The notes under the pieces: generated by a model | What the model saw: only the letters and a program-made list of their open reading frames with translations | What the model was told of the DNA's origin: nothing | Databases searched by the model: none | Shown here: positions 11,939-22,908 of the stretch, piece after piece | How the letters are laid out: the number at the start of each line of letters is the position of its first letter | Numbering within the stretch: position 1 is the first letter of the stretch | Translations under genes and position numbers: made by a program | NCBI GenBank assembly: GCA_001600875.1 | Contig: BCLD01000001.1 | Coordinates: 430,162-494,161, forward strand | Direction of reading: 5' to 3' | Length of the DNA: 64,000 nucleotides | Source: Solicoccozyma terricola | Lineage: Eukaryota; Basidiomycota; Tremellomycetes; Filobasidiales; Piskurozymaceae

Positions 11939-12362
11939 CTATCCTTCCTCGGTATAGTCTTCCTCATGCCTCCACAGACTGCTGGACGCTCCAGTGATCG
12001 TGGCACCCTGTCCGGACTTCGGCAAGATTGATGAGAGGCCAGACATTGAAGACTTCCAGGGTGACGCGCGTTCAGGAACAGGAGAGCCAGCGAGTTTTTT
12101 CGCCACTGAGGTATAGAGCATAGATGTGAGGTCTGGGATAGTTAGTATCACCATCATCTTGACCAACTGTCCTCGTCGATAATTGTCTTAAGGTGTGGGA
12201 TTGGTTCGGGTGGTGGGAAACTGGAAGAGACGACAGGAGGAGATCTGTTCAACAAGATTAATGGTGGGTATGCCTGCGAACTAGTGGTGAATGAGAAGGG
12301 AAAGATGAGTTTGAATGCACGGTGATGCATGATATGGAGAGCAGATACGACGTACTCCACCA
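11939..12362 (-). CDS. Unknown small protein, C-terminal exons only; 5' end unresolved
   Basis: I do not recognise it. Two minus-strand segments join in frame: VVEYVVSALHIMHHRAFKL through PHLKTIIDEDN, then after a very short intron of about 40 bases (with a CTAAC-type branch site) LTSMLYTSVAKKLAG, ending SLWRHEEDYTEEG at a TAG at 11939. The first segment has a 5' acceptor (CTTCAG) near 12362, so at least one more exon must lie upstream, in 12363-12560, but no candidate there gives both an ATG and the right phase. The composition is coding-like: hydrophobic followed by a proline-rich segment and a Ser-rich tail. Confidence 0.35.
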
Positions 12363-12686
12363 CTGAAGACAAGCGTGAGCTAAACTAGGAATAACTTGCA
12401 AGGATAGGAATCGAGGATGTATATGATATCAGACCTCGTTGCTGTGATGCGATGGGATGACAGTGTCTCGTAAAGGACAGGACGACTCTGGGATGACCAG
12501 GTCATGGAGTGTTCATGCTGGTGGCTGTTGTGGGTATCTACTTTGTCGCTCCGATACCCGTGTATCCACTAAAGTACGACGCAAAACCATTCCGAACATT
12601 CCTCGCTGCGATCGAAAAACTTGCGTGGATGTTCTTGTTACTTCTATCGCCACTCGGCGAGCCCACATTTTTCACATCGTCCCTGT

Positions 12687-13979
12687 TCACAGCGCACTGT
12701 TTATCTCGTTCAACACCCGGCTTATGACCCCACCGCTTGCTCGCACCATCTCCTTGTCCTTCTCCGACACCACGCCTACCACCCGTTCGAATCGATCAGG
12801 ATGGTATCGCAATACCGCGTCTCGAATGACTCGTCTATAATTCCCTCGCTCGTCGGTGGTAGTCGTGGTCTCCGTCGTGGTCGCCGTGGTAGCGTTAACC
12901 GCGGCATGACTAGACAATGACTCCAAGAAGGCTCGTATTCGTTCCGTCGTGAACATTCCGATCCCAAATACCATCCCAGCATCCTTGTACACCGGCCATG
13001 GCACATCTTTAAACCTGAACCTTTTCCCAACTTCTCCACTTAAACGTTTCTTAATCTCCAACCACCCATCCACGTAATCATCCCTGTCCCTCTTTGCTCG
13101 TTTCTCATCTACCTTCCCCCTCTCCCTCTCCAGAATTTCTATCCGTCTCTTCTCCTCCTTCTCCCTCTCTGTCCTCTCTTTCTCCCTTCTAGCGTCCTCC
13201 TCGGCTCGCAATCGAGATAACCGCTCCTGTCTCGCCCATTCATCCGCATTCTTCATCTTCCATATCCCAAATCGTATCGATTCCGTGTACTCTTCGTCAT
13301 CCATCGTGTCCAGGTTAGGGAGTTCCGATCCTTTGTATCGATCTGGAATTCGTACGGGTGGGGGAGGTGTCGGTGAGGGATATCGACCTGATGTTATCGG
13401 ATACGGTCCTTCTTCGTCGCTCATAAGATCGAATAACTTTTGTCGGAATAACATCTCTTCCGCTGCTTCTTTCTGTTTTCGACGACGGGATAGGAAATCG
13501 AGCATGGAAGGTGGTAATGCAGATTCATCATAATCTTCATCCAGGATCACATCCGGATCTGTTGACGATGGTGGTGGTGGTGGTGGTCGTTGGGTACCAT
13601 GAGAAGTTTCTAATCGATCCTTTTCATATTCTAGTGATGATGACCTGCGCTGTCGTTTCCTAGGTGGCGTCATTGATTCTTCTCTTGATCTCCTTGGTGG
13701 TGTTCTACCGAATCCTCTATCATCCGCTTCTGTCCACTCCCTAGCCCTAGGCTGAGATCTCGATCGGGACGCCGTATGACCCGTACGACCCCCATCCGCG
13801 ACATCGATATCATCAGGATCGAACCCATTCGCTCTAAGCAACCTCCTTCGCTCCTTGTCGACCCTGCGTTGGTGTTTTCGTTCGCGACGTGTGAGAGTGT
13901 CTGAAGGTGTGGATTTGAGATGGAGCTTGGATGGATTGTGGGTGGATGTGGTGGGGAAGGGATCGGAAGAGTGGGACAT
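12687..13979 (-). CDS. NFKBIL1-like protein with HPDRF motif
   Basis: Resembles the C-terminal half of NF-kappa-B inhibitor-like protein 1 (IkBL), a nuclear protein linked to mRNA processing. A single long exon. The N-terminal half is basic and Ser-rich (TRRERKHQRRVDKERRR); then a charged helix of about 90 residues rich in Glu and Arg (LRAEEDARREKERTEREKEE); then the family signatures RFKDVPWPV and AVLRYHPDRF and a C-terminal helix ending SRVLNEINSAL. The HPDRF part looks like a decayed J-domain HPD loop. Ankyrin repeats, present in the vertebrate protein, are absent. The start chosen is MSHSSDPFPTT at 13979; an in-frame ATG at 14057 would add 26 residues. It is divergent from ATG5 with about 170 bases between starts. 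Confidence 0.6.
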   Translation of the reverse strand: MSHSSDPFPTTSTHNPSKLHLKSTPSDTLTRRERKHQRRVDKERRRLLRANGFDPDDIDVADGGRTGHTASRSRSQPRAREWTEADDRGFGRTPPRRSREESMTPPRKRQRRSSSLEYEKDRLETSHGTQRPPPPPPSSTDPDVILDEDYDESALPPSMLDFLSRRRKQKEAAEEMLFRQKLFDLMSDEEGPYPITSGRYPSPTPPPPVRIPDRYKGSELPNLDTMDDEEYTESIRFGIWKMKNADEWARQERLSRLRAEEDARREKERTEREKEEKRRIEILERERGKVDEKRAKRDRDDYVDGWLEIKKRLSGEVGKRFRFKDVPWPVYKDAGMVFGIGMFTTERIRAFLESLSSHAAVNATTATTTETTTTTDERGNYRRVIRDAVLRYHPDRFERVVGVVSEKDKEMVRASGGVISRVLNEINSAL

Positions 13980-14150
13980 GAAGGGTTGGGAGGAGGTGAT
14001 GGAGGTGATGGAGTGAGGAAGTGACGATGGAGGGACACATGCTCTCCCGATCCACATTCAACGACCTCCCCTGGTGCTCTCCGTCGCGTGGACATTCATC
14101 ATCAACCGCAGCATCATCGACCACAACATCCTCCCGTGGTCAACCACATC

Positions 14151-15672
14151 ATGCAGGCAGCAACGACAGCCATAGCACCCATACGCAGACTCACATGGCA
14201 GTCCTCCGTTCCTATCGAGGTCAGATTGGCAGCTGGCGCTGGCGAGCCGAGTGGTAGTGGCGGTGTAGACAGGTATTATGTGAGTGAGCAGGGTCTGGTC
14301 ATGACGAGGAGGGGTGGTTCGAGTGAGGGGCCTATGGGATCGTAGCACAAGACGAAACGTTGTTCACTGACACGCTATCTGCTGCTGCTGCTGATCATCC
14401 TATTCATCCCACATCAACTCCCCAACACCCACCACCCACCTCTATCTTGCCAACAGATCCAAGCACCGCGCTACACCTTCCTTCCTCTCCTTATCCGCGA
14501 GATCAAAGAGAACTTTGTCCAACTCGCAATCCACGAAGATGACCTGGTGTCGTTTTCCGATGATGATTGGTGGTTTGAGGAGGATCTAGAATGGGAGGTT
14601 GGGACGGGGAATGATTCGATCAGGGAGCCGTGTAGATGGTGCGTCCGCGAAGCCAAGGTAGAGAGGTGTAAAGCAGAACTCCCTAACAATTTGTTTTTAC
14701 ACAAACAGGCACTGGCCAATCGACCTCATACATCTCAACTCTCAAATTCGACATCCCTTGCCCTCAACATCGACTTGCACAACGTCCACACCACTCCGTC
14801 TTATCCTACATTTAACACCAGCCCCTCCATTCATCAAAGACAAACTCATCCTTTCCCCGTCCGTCGAATCGCTGAAATCACAATACATGACCGCATTGAA
14901 GGAAGCCGATTTCGTTAGATGGGGTCATACGAGACGGATTACCGGATTGAGGAGAATGGATTTGGAGAGTGGTTGGAATGGGATCGTGGATGGTGAGCAA
15001 AGGGGCAGGGAGAGAATTCCCCATAGGGAACACGACAACTGATCATTTCACTCTTGATAATTCCCTTTACAAAAACTCCCCACAGTCGATTACGAAGCAC
15101 ACTCTCGATTCGCAAGCAAGATTTTCCCACTCCCATTTCTGAACCCAACCCCAGATCCCGTCGTCGCACTTCAATCCACTTCCACTTCCACGCCTTCCCG
15201 ACCCGCATCAACTGATCCATCTGGGATCGGATCGTCCGCATTATCATCGGCGTCAGGGAAACCGGATAGCGTTTATGCTAGTAGAGCGATTCCAATGCGC
15301 GTTTATCTACCGGATGGCGCACCGGTTGTACAGGAGGTAGTGCCGCCATTGAGTTTGGACGGTGGGTGGTCTCGTTTGGCACATGATGTTTCGATCGTGA
15401 CTCGTACTGATCGCTCTTCTTCTGGGTGAGCAGGTAAACCAACGACAGTCATTCAGTTCCTGAGACAACATCTCCCCCTCCTCTTCCCTACCCAACACAA
15501 ACCATCATCCACAACTACCCAGCACGACCCGAATCTCGAATTTTACCCGCTAGCGGTACCGATTTTACAAGGTGTCATTCTCCCGCCTGACGCTGAACTC
15601 GGTTGGTTGTCATGCGGTGCTTGTGGCCCTGATGGATGGTTACGAATCGGGGTGCAATTGCGAGCGGTCTGA
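14151..15672 (+). CDS. ATG5: Autophagy protein 5
   Basis: Atg5 is conjugated to Atg12 and, with Atg16, promotes attachment of Atg8 to phosphatidylethanolamine on the growing autophagosome. Five exons: about 14151-14279, 14457-14638, 14709-14992, 15086-15361, 15434-15672. Family landmarks in order: [16 protein letters not shown] at the N-terminus, [52 protein letters not shown], the helical middle [17 protein letters not shown], and the C-terminal [20 protein letters not shown]. The conjugated lysine should lie in the middle region, but I did not assign it. Splice phases agree at all junctions. The start at 14151 ([16 protein letters not shown]) is preferred over an in-frame ATG 63 bases upstream because the domain begins soon after it. 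Confidence 0.93.
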
Positions 15673-15898
15673 AGGGGAAGGCAGCCGGGCGGCGGTTGAA
15701 CGGTTCTTAACGACTTCCAAAGGGCTACGGAATTGGGACAATTATTTGATGATCTCGAAGAAAGACCATTGCATTTTTTCTTTTTTTTGCTTCATGCAGT
15801 TGTACAAATGAAATGTAATGGCACAGGTTACAACTTGCCATGTAAGGCATTGGATTGCGAAAAAGTGTTCGCCGAACCCCCGAAACGAAATGTGTCCT

Positions 15899-17718
15899 CT
15901 ATTTGCCCAGAGTGTTGGTATGCGGTCGTCTTGACAAAGTATCATCACCATCTATCCCCACTCGACCGTTGGTACTATGAAGACCTCTCGCTTCCGTTTG
16001 AGATCTCCGTCCTACCACCAAACCTCCTAAAAGTCGATTCGCCTCCTCGTATCGCCGTCTCGTCTCCTCGGCTTCTGCACTAGCATAGGCATGGGAGGAT
16101 GAGGCAGTCGTGGGAACTCGACCGGGACGTGTGGCCTGCGGTATAGGGACACGCGGTGCCGTGAGACCACTCCGAGATCGCGGACCGGGTGTGTTGGTGT
16201 TAGCGGATAATCTAGATGAGGTGAAAGATAATGCAGTTGTGGACGTCGATCGGAAGGCACGATGTGGTGTGTATGGCTCCTCGTAAGGATGTTCGTGAGT
16301 CGCTCGTGTGATCGGTCGTTGAGATGAACGAGAGTTGTTGATCGGCCAATCCGCGGTAGACTTGCGTCCCGGAGTCTGCAATTCGATATCGTCATCGTCG
16401 TCCTCATCCATGTCATCTTCCCCATTGTCCGAGGTGATCGACGAGGAGTCCATACCCACGGACCGCGATCGAGTACGTGTGAGGTACGGATATCGGCTTG
16501 TGTTCTCAGGCGATATCGCGGACCTGGGACCAGATATCGAGCTATTTATCGGGTGGAGGGAACCGTGGGTTATCTGACCGGCGTCATTTATTCGCCTATT
16601 CGCAGTGTAGTCATTCATAGAGGGTCGAGATGGGGTCTGCATGGGTGACGACGTCATCATCGAGTCAATGTTGGGCGACGATTGAGGTTGCAGGCGGGCA
16701 AGGTGCTATCACGCGGGAAGAAAGGTCAATAAAAGCGGTCTTATGTACGATGTAATAAGACAACACACCAGTTGATGTAGCAGCGTATTGCTCTCAGCGT
16801 ATGGACTATTGTAGTCGGGTGGAAACGGACTTGAAGAGGTTGCTTGCATTGCTTCGCTCGTGCCAACTTCCTGCGTTTCTTGCTCGTCATCCCATAGCGA
16901 AGCAACTCTCTGAACACGAACACGACCACCTCCGGCTTCTCCGTAGTACGATGTAGAGCTGGTAGTCACTGGAAGAGGCGTCACCAGATGCGAGAGGTGC
17001 GATGATATTGGCTCCGAGATGGTTCGACTGATAGGGTGTTTACCGAGACTGTATGCATTATGAAGAGGAGCACTCTCCGGCGTCCTCTGATGTCGGTCTT
17101 TGACTGCAGTCTCCGTGGCGGCCATAACTGGAGGTTTAACACTTGCACCGTTCACGCCGAAACCCGAACCGACGCCAATCCCTTGCAAGGAGAATCCATG
17201 AGTCCCAACGCTTTGAGACCTGCCATAATCCTCTACCAGACCTTGTCTACGCCGTCGTTTCGGTCTACGCTCATTCTCATCTTGTCCATTCCTCCCAGTC
17301 CATTCCTCTGATCCTTGGAGGTTCTCCTTCGCTAGTGGACTCTTACCAGCCTGCCGTGCTCGTCGCTTGACCAGCTGGTCGAGAGGTGAGGTGATGGCTG
17401 GGGAAGTAGGAGGTGACGAAGAGCGCGAGCGCTTCAGTCTTGGGGCCGCCATTTGTGAAGCCAAATCTAGGACGTCTGCTGTAGTAGACGATGGATGTGC
17501 GAGGTCATGATGGTGATGTTGTCGTCCAATGATTTCTTGGATAGTGTCCTCCTCCAAGCCATCCACATCGTCATCGTTTGATGAGCCAAGTTCACTTGGA
17601 ATTCCGCGGATGCCCTTTCTCGATAACAATGTTCGCCACCCGCCGTCCTAACCCCTCCTGGCATCCTCACGGTCACAGAACTTGCGCATGGCTTTGCCTT
17701 CTCGCTCGGGGACTGCAT
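15899..17718 (-). CDS. Unknown Ser/Arg-rich low-complexity protein; 5' end uncertain
   Basis: I do not recognise it. Two large open segments join in phase 0 across an intron at about 16648-16780 (ending TLLHQL, continuing HLARLQPQSSPN). The product is more than 500 residues, largely disordered, with several basic clusters resembling nuclear localisation signals (VKRRARQ, RRPKRRRRQ), many SP and RS dipeptides, an acidic run (DDMDEDDDDDIEL) and a probable C-terminal helix (EAEETRRRYEEANRLLGG). Upstream of about 17650 the coding frame meets a stop after an acceptor-like TTAG, so a further first exon is needed. The open segment starting at the ATG near 17718 is in another frame and cannot be linked cleanly. 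It ends at a TAG at 15899, convergent with ATG5. Confidence 0.5.
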
Positions 17719-18167
17719 TAATCAGCAGAGACAGTCAGGGGTTTCCTCTCTACGCGGTATATAACTCGCCGTGGTCGTTTACTGTCTACCAGTCCAAGTA
17801 TCGGGTTATGTAATCAATGTTCCCGGTGGCAGGAACGTATGCATTGCTTGGAGAGCTTTCGTCTGACCTGTTGCCATACACATAAGACACAGACATACAT
17901 TACAATAGGGCAACAGTCTGCGCTTGCTTTTAGATTTGAGACCTAAACTATAATCGATTAAGAAGAATTATTCGACTTTTCTCTCTGGAAACGTTGGTTT
18001 CTTCGAATTAGCTTTCGCTTGTTATACCAAAACTACATTTATCGAAATGACCGGCATCATTTCGTGGATCTAACCATTCACCAAAACATCATATCAACAG
18101 TGAGCCCATTACTCCAAGATATTTCGCGAACCGACACTTACATATGACCATATGGTAGCTCGATACT
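17719..18167. other. Intergenic, possibly holding the missing first exon of the gene on its left
   Basis: AT-rich for this window, with no open frame of note on either strand. It may contain the start of the low-complexity protein gene and the 3' end of the DUF1348 gene. Confidence 0.35.
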
Positions 18168-18816
18168 CTATTGGGGTAAATATGTCATCAGGGATCCTGT
18201 TGAGTCAGGTCCAAGATGAATGAAGCTCACATTCACATCCACACCATCCTTAAACCATCTCTCTTTCCCTCCAATTTCGATCGTATTTCCAGACATCTGA
18301 CCATTATCTCATCAGCTCACAGATCGACCGACGAGTTTCATAACAATATGAGACCTACCTGACGACTTTTCATCTTCCCGCCCTCTCTTTCAAACACCCA
18401 ATGCTCGATACCATATGTTCTGTACCATTTGATATTGGGATCGGCGAGATCAGAGACTGAACTATGCTCGTACCAGAATTCAACGGCGATTCTATCGTCG
18501 TTGAAGCAGAATAGTTCTTTGCGCAGTCTGTATAACCGGTGACCGAAGTTGTTGAATAAAACAGACAGCCATGGCATAAGTATCTTTCCGACTTGAGATT
18601 CCATGTAGTAAATGTCAAGAGAATGACTAACCGATAATTATGCTCCTTTTGCCATTTCTTCGTCAAGAACAATTCAATCTCCTTCGTCCCTGAGAAGAAT
18701 TGATCACGATTTCTCCATGTTGAGTCTGGAGTGTACGCTGCTGCCGTTTTGATAGCATCGCAAGTATCTGATAATATAATGATTGGGAATGGGTTCAAGA
18801 TGGATGTGGAGGTCAC
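18168..18816 (-). CDS. DUF1348 / NTF2-like (SnoaL-fold) protein
   Basis: Small alpha+beta-barrel protein of the DUF1348 family, common in bacteria and fungi, with no established reaction. Exons at about 18816-18632 and 18527-18359, then the final segment from 18296. Signatures in order: AAAYTPDSTWRNRDQFFSG, EIELFLTKKWQKEHNYRL, RKELFCFNDDRIAVEFWYE, KWYRTYGIEHWVFE, and the terminal SGNTIEIGGKERWFKDGVD. The reading after VDVN is uncertain: either it runs on to a TAG at 18168 or a 34-base intron is removed first; both end at the same stop. The family is otherwise intact and the length (about 150-160 aa) is typical. Horizontal transfer from bacteria is possible for such families but nothing here shows it. 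Confidence 0.8.
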
Positions 18817-19708
18817 GTCAGTGTCTCGGTAGGCTAGATGGAAGGATCCAGGGACAGAGTTTCCTTAGGGAACTGGGAACTGGTTATGACTCCGATTATG
18901 GTGGGTGTGGGGGTAGGGTAGATGTAGATGTAGATGTGGTCGTGCAATTGTTCCCGAAAGAGAGTAGTATCTCTTAGTGCGCTCGTGAAGGGGAGTAGTG
19001 CGCACTACCATTGCAGAAGAAAGCAGTTCTCACTCCGTCTGCAGGAGACAATAATCTTTGCTCCGTGAAGAGATGAGTGCTCATATCCCTCGCGAAGAAG
19101 GAAGAAATGAGTGCTCGGTGCGGCTCGTGGAGAAGAAAGTGCGTAGACAGCTCGCTACTAGGTAGCTCGCAAACGACAGGAAGATGTTCTTCGCTTCTTC
19201 GCTCCGCTCAGAGGAGTGAAAATACTCTCAAGTGGGTTCATACTCACTCCAGAGATCCTGTGCGACCTTCCTATATGATCGACAAACAATGTGAGAAACA
19301 TGCTGTTTAAGTTTCACCTTGGAGGCGTGAGGCAGGTCGCTTACACTTTCTTGGTGGCACTGTCAAAGTCAAATGGCGGCTTGATGGACATAATGGGAGG
19401 TCAGAGATTGGAACTGGATACTGAAGATTGGGCACTGGAGGAAGAAATGTATGATAGGATATGATCTAGACTCTAACTTTGCAACTACTTTACCAATCCA
19501 ATCCTCTCCCCGTTTTCCCGCACCAATATTGCTTGAATCCGATATTCGTCATGCCACGTCATCTCGCAATTCGGATTTTTCAAGCTCATAACGCCATTCC
19601 ATCAGAGTCGGGTCGAGTCAAACACGGTAGTAGAGACATCCTAGACATCATTGATACATTCTCAACTCACTCCACCACCACCACCGCCCCCGCATTCTTA
19701 TCCACACC
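18817..19708. other. Intergenic stretch with short local repeats
   Basis: About 890 bases between divergent genes. The segment near 19070-19220 repeats GAGTGCTC (twice), AGCTCGC (twice, flanking a CTAC/GTAG palindrome) and many GAAGAA units. The open frames across it have no coding character. No RNA gene seen. Confidence 0.4.
19615..19620 (+). promoter_or_regulatory. GAGTCA, core of a Gcn4-type site upstream of serine biosynthesis gene
   Basis: GAGTCA (TGACTC on the other strand), the core of the Gcn4 amino-acid control element, lies about 90 bases before the phosphoserine aminotransferase start. Gcn4 control of serine synthesis is known in fungi, but a six-base match is weak. Confidence 0.2.
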
Positions 19709-21152
19709 ATGGCGCATCTCGAACGCTCACAAGTCCACAATTTCGCAGCTGGTCCTTCCCCGCTCCCCACCCCAGTCCTCGAACAGGCAGCGCAAGGTCT
19801 GCTCAACTATAATGGTACGGGTATGGGAGTCTGTGAGCTCAGTCATCGTGGAAAGGAATTCAAGGCCATTATAGAGGGAGCAGAAGGTATTTGTGGTCCC
19901 AATTGATCCGGTCTGAAGTAGTCGGTAACCTGACATTTCTGAACACAGCCAACTTGCGTGATATCTTAAAGGTCCCGGAATCTCACGTCATCCTCTTTAC
20001 ACAAGGTGGTGGAACTTCTCAATTCTCTGCGGTCGTGTTGAATCTTCTCGCATCTCACCGTCTAAAACACGAGGCTGCGTCTCCAAGCGCTGCCTATACA
20101 CCACCTACGCTGGATTACGTCGTCACTGGCTCATGGTCTTCCAAGGCTGCAGCAGAGGCTAGACGTCTAGTTCAACCTACCGACATCTCTCAAGCTCCTC
20201 TAGCCAATATCAATATCGCAGCTACTACCAAACCAAATGGTTTCAAAACTCTCCCCAAGCACAACGAATACAAGTTTTCCAAATCCCCGGCGTTCGTGTA
20301 TTATTGCGAGAATGAGACAATCAACGGCGTTGAATTCCCTCTGGATCAATCATCATCATGCGCCTTTCCATTCGATAGCGTCCCAGAAGGTACACCTATT
20401 ATCGCCGATTACTCATCCTCATTCATCTCACGACCTATTCCAAATATCGAGAAACACGCATTGATCTACGCCGGGGCTCAAAAGAATCTAGGTCCATCAG
20501 GTGTCGTCATCGTCATCGTTCGAAAGGATTTACTCGTCGATACAACATCAGCTACTCTTCTCGGTGGCGTTCCAGTCTGTCCGATTCAATTGGAGTACAA
20601 AATCCAAGCTGATAACGCTAGCTTATACAACACTCCACCGACATTCGCAATCTATGTATGTGCATTAGTTCTTGAATACTTACAAAGTAAAGCAATAGGA
20701 GGTATCGTCGGTCTTGAAGCTCGGAATCGTCGTAAAGCGAATAGACTATACAATGCGTTGGAAGAAGCGGAACGGAGAGGAACGTTGAGAGCTATCGTGC
20801 AGGATAAGGAATCGAGGAGCTGGATGAATGTCGTATTTGAGGTTGTGTCTAAGGATGGGGATGGGAGTGAAAAGAAGTTCTTGGAAGGTGCAGAGGAGAG
20901 GGGTTTCAGGCAATTGAAGGGGCATAGGTGGGTACGACTTCGATTCTAGCATTTTGGAAAGGAACTAATTCGTCTGAATGCATCGCTTGCTTTTCATTAG
21001 GTCCGTTGGTGGTGAGTTACAGTGTCCTCCCAAAAAATCTTCAATTATCTGACGAATATCCCTCCATAGGTATCCGTGCGTCATTATACAATGCCGTCTC
21101 TGAAGACAGTGTCGACGCGCTTTGTCGTTATATCGACGACTTCACCGCATGA
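19709..21152 (+). CDS. SER1: Phosphoserine aminotransferase
   Basis: Converts 3-phosphohydroxypyruvate and glutamate to phosphoserine and 2-oxoglutarate, the second step of serine synthesis; a cytosolic PLP enzyme. Exons about 19709-19886, 19949-20927, 21001-21011, 21070-21152. Landmarks: HNFAAGPSPLPTPVLEQA at the N-terminus, GMGVCELSHRGKEF, FTQGGGTSQFSAV (phosphate-binding region), VTGSWSSKAAAEA, ADYSSSFISRPI, and GAQKNLGPSG with the PLP lysine. The C-terminal exon gives GIRASLYNAVSEDSVDALC, which fits the family end. The third exon is only 11 bases and is required to bridge GHR to the GGIRAS motif in frame. A longer annotated reading that stops at 20949 would lose this conserved end. Confidence 0.95.
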
Positions 21153-21419
21153 GATCCATTCCCGCTTCATTGTATCGCTGGAATAAACTATCAATGGTAT
21201 TGATGAAGGACGTTGCTGGAGTATCGCAAAGGAACCGATAAGCAGCAAGTGAGACTACAACGGCGAATTGCTCGGCTGATGTGTATATCATGTTCTTGCC
21301 GAGCGACGACGGACCACCCCGCTACCAACGGATGAGCATCTGCATTTAGCCATTCCCTCTCATTTCCCATCATCCTTTAGTCCCCGTACTTCCTTTCATA
21401 ATCTCCTGGCCCTAAGGCG

Positions 21420-22908
21420 ATGACCAGGGGTCCAGGAGGCGCAGGTCTTGTATAGTGTTGGGATGAGGTCGTGGAGACCTTTAACGGAGGATCAACCTGA
21501 TCGACAACAATCTGAGATCCCCTTTCAACTCTACAGTAACACTACTGGGTTAGTGATCTGCGAGCATTTGAACATCGGATTGGCCACACAGACCGAACAC
21601 GCTTGGAACCTCGGTAAGTGCAATCGGCTTTGTTCGACGGGAGTGGCAGTTCAGGTGTCGTGAAGTATACAGAGTGGCAACACTGACGCGGTGGGGTTTC
21701 GAATGGTAGGACCTTGATGCAAAACCCAACGTATGATGAGAGGACGAGGAAGGACACGATCATGAGGGTGAGTGAAGGCGTGGTCTATGATCCTTTCCCG
21801 ACTGGTGAACACTTGGACTTACAACTCCGCTGATACGGATTCAACAGGAGGTACTACCGGATGAAGCTATGTGGGTGGCGACGATCGTTCTGTCCGCTGC
21901 CGAGGGATGGCGCGATTAACTGAATTTCCGAATCTTCATTCTCTCACCAAGGTGGAAAGCATGGGAGAAGGTGGGTTGGGTTTTTATGGTTGACAGTCAA
22001 AGAGAGGTCGGTAAATTGACCTATCTCACCCTATCCAGACGGAGGCGCCCTTGCGCAAAGGCCGAGGTTGGTATCCTGCCCTCGACAAACGGTTCCTCGA
22101 ACTCCTCGTCGAGACAGAGATCGATCTCCACTCACTTTCTCTAGCCTCATCCCACGGAAACCCTCCTGTCATTTCCGTCGATCGCTTCGAGCGCAACCGC
22201 GAGAAGGTCCGCCGAGTAGCTCAGTCCAGAATTGGGCAAGAACGACTTGAAGCGTATTGTGATCGAGTCAAGGAAGCGTTCGATGCTTATGTTCGGGGTG
22301 GGCTCTGGGACCTGTGGGTAGAGGATGATGCTGATGAGGAAGCTGATACAAGGAGCGAGAGTGGGATGTTGGCGGGTCATGATGCGGACTCTGATGCGGG
22401 GAGGATGGTATCGGGGACGGAAACGACTAGCGCGGAGGAAGATGAAGGAGAGGTGTCGAGCTCGATGGCAAAGACCACGATTGCAGTTGGGAGACAAGCC
22501 AGGGGTAGGGATAGGAGCCCGAAGGGTGTTGTGCAGAATTCATCGGAAACTGTCTGTAAGTGCAGCTTGTCGAACTCGGTCTAAGCATGCAGCAACACTC
22601 TGACGAACAGGATGAACGATTGTATTCTTACAGCCGAGAACAAGCAAGGCAAGATGGTATCTGCAAAAAGGAACAACCCGGCATCCGCAACAGACAATGT
22701 CACCAGCACTGCCCAGACTCATCTGGCTGTCGACGAGGAGCACAATAGCCCCAATGACAGGGATGTGGACATGGGTGATGGACAAAAGGCGGATGCGGTG
22801 TTGACCGCCAAGGCAAATGCCAGCGATGGATACCGGGTGCAAGAAGACGAGGAGGAGGAGGAGGAGGACAACGCGACGATGGAAGTCGATCTTGTAAAGA
22901 TGCCGTGA
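21420..22908 (+). CDS. Unknown acidic-tailed protein, seven exons
   Basis: I do not recognise it. A spliced model is consistent throughout: exons about 21420-21454, 21554-21613, 21710-21767, 21848-21870, 21952-21970, 22039-22555 and 22634-22908. The N-terminal half is a compact charged segment (DLRAFEHRIGHTDRTRLEP, RTLMQNPTYDERTRKDTIM, REVLPDEAMWKAWEK), followed by GRGWYPALDKRFLELLVET and a helical EAYCDRVKEAFDAYVRGGLW. The remainder is low-complexity and acidic, with a final Glu run and terminal VDLVKMP. The first intron's donor (GTGTTG) is unusual, so the first exon is the least certain part. The frame that begins with a large ORF at about 21463 is incompatible with the next exon and was not used. 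The layout suggests a nuclear protein, but this is inference. Confidence 0.5.

Noticed and set aside
19070..19310. Short repeated motifs (GAGTGCTC, AGCTCGC) considered as a regulatory array
   Set aside because: Only two copies of each, not regularly spaced and not linked to a recognisable binding site.
21448..21663. 71-codon frame MRSWRPLTEDQ as the first exon of the unknown gene
   Set aside because: Its splice to the next coding exon gives an immediate stop; another frame and a shorter first exon give consistent phase.
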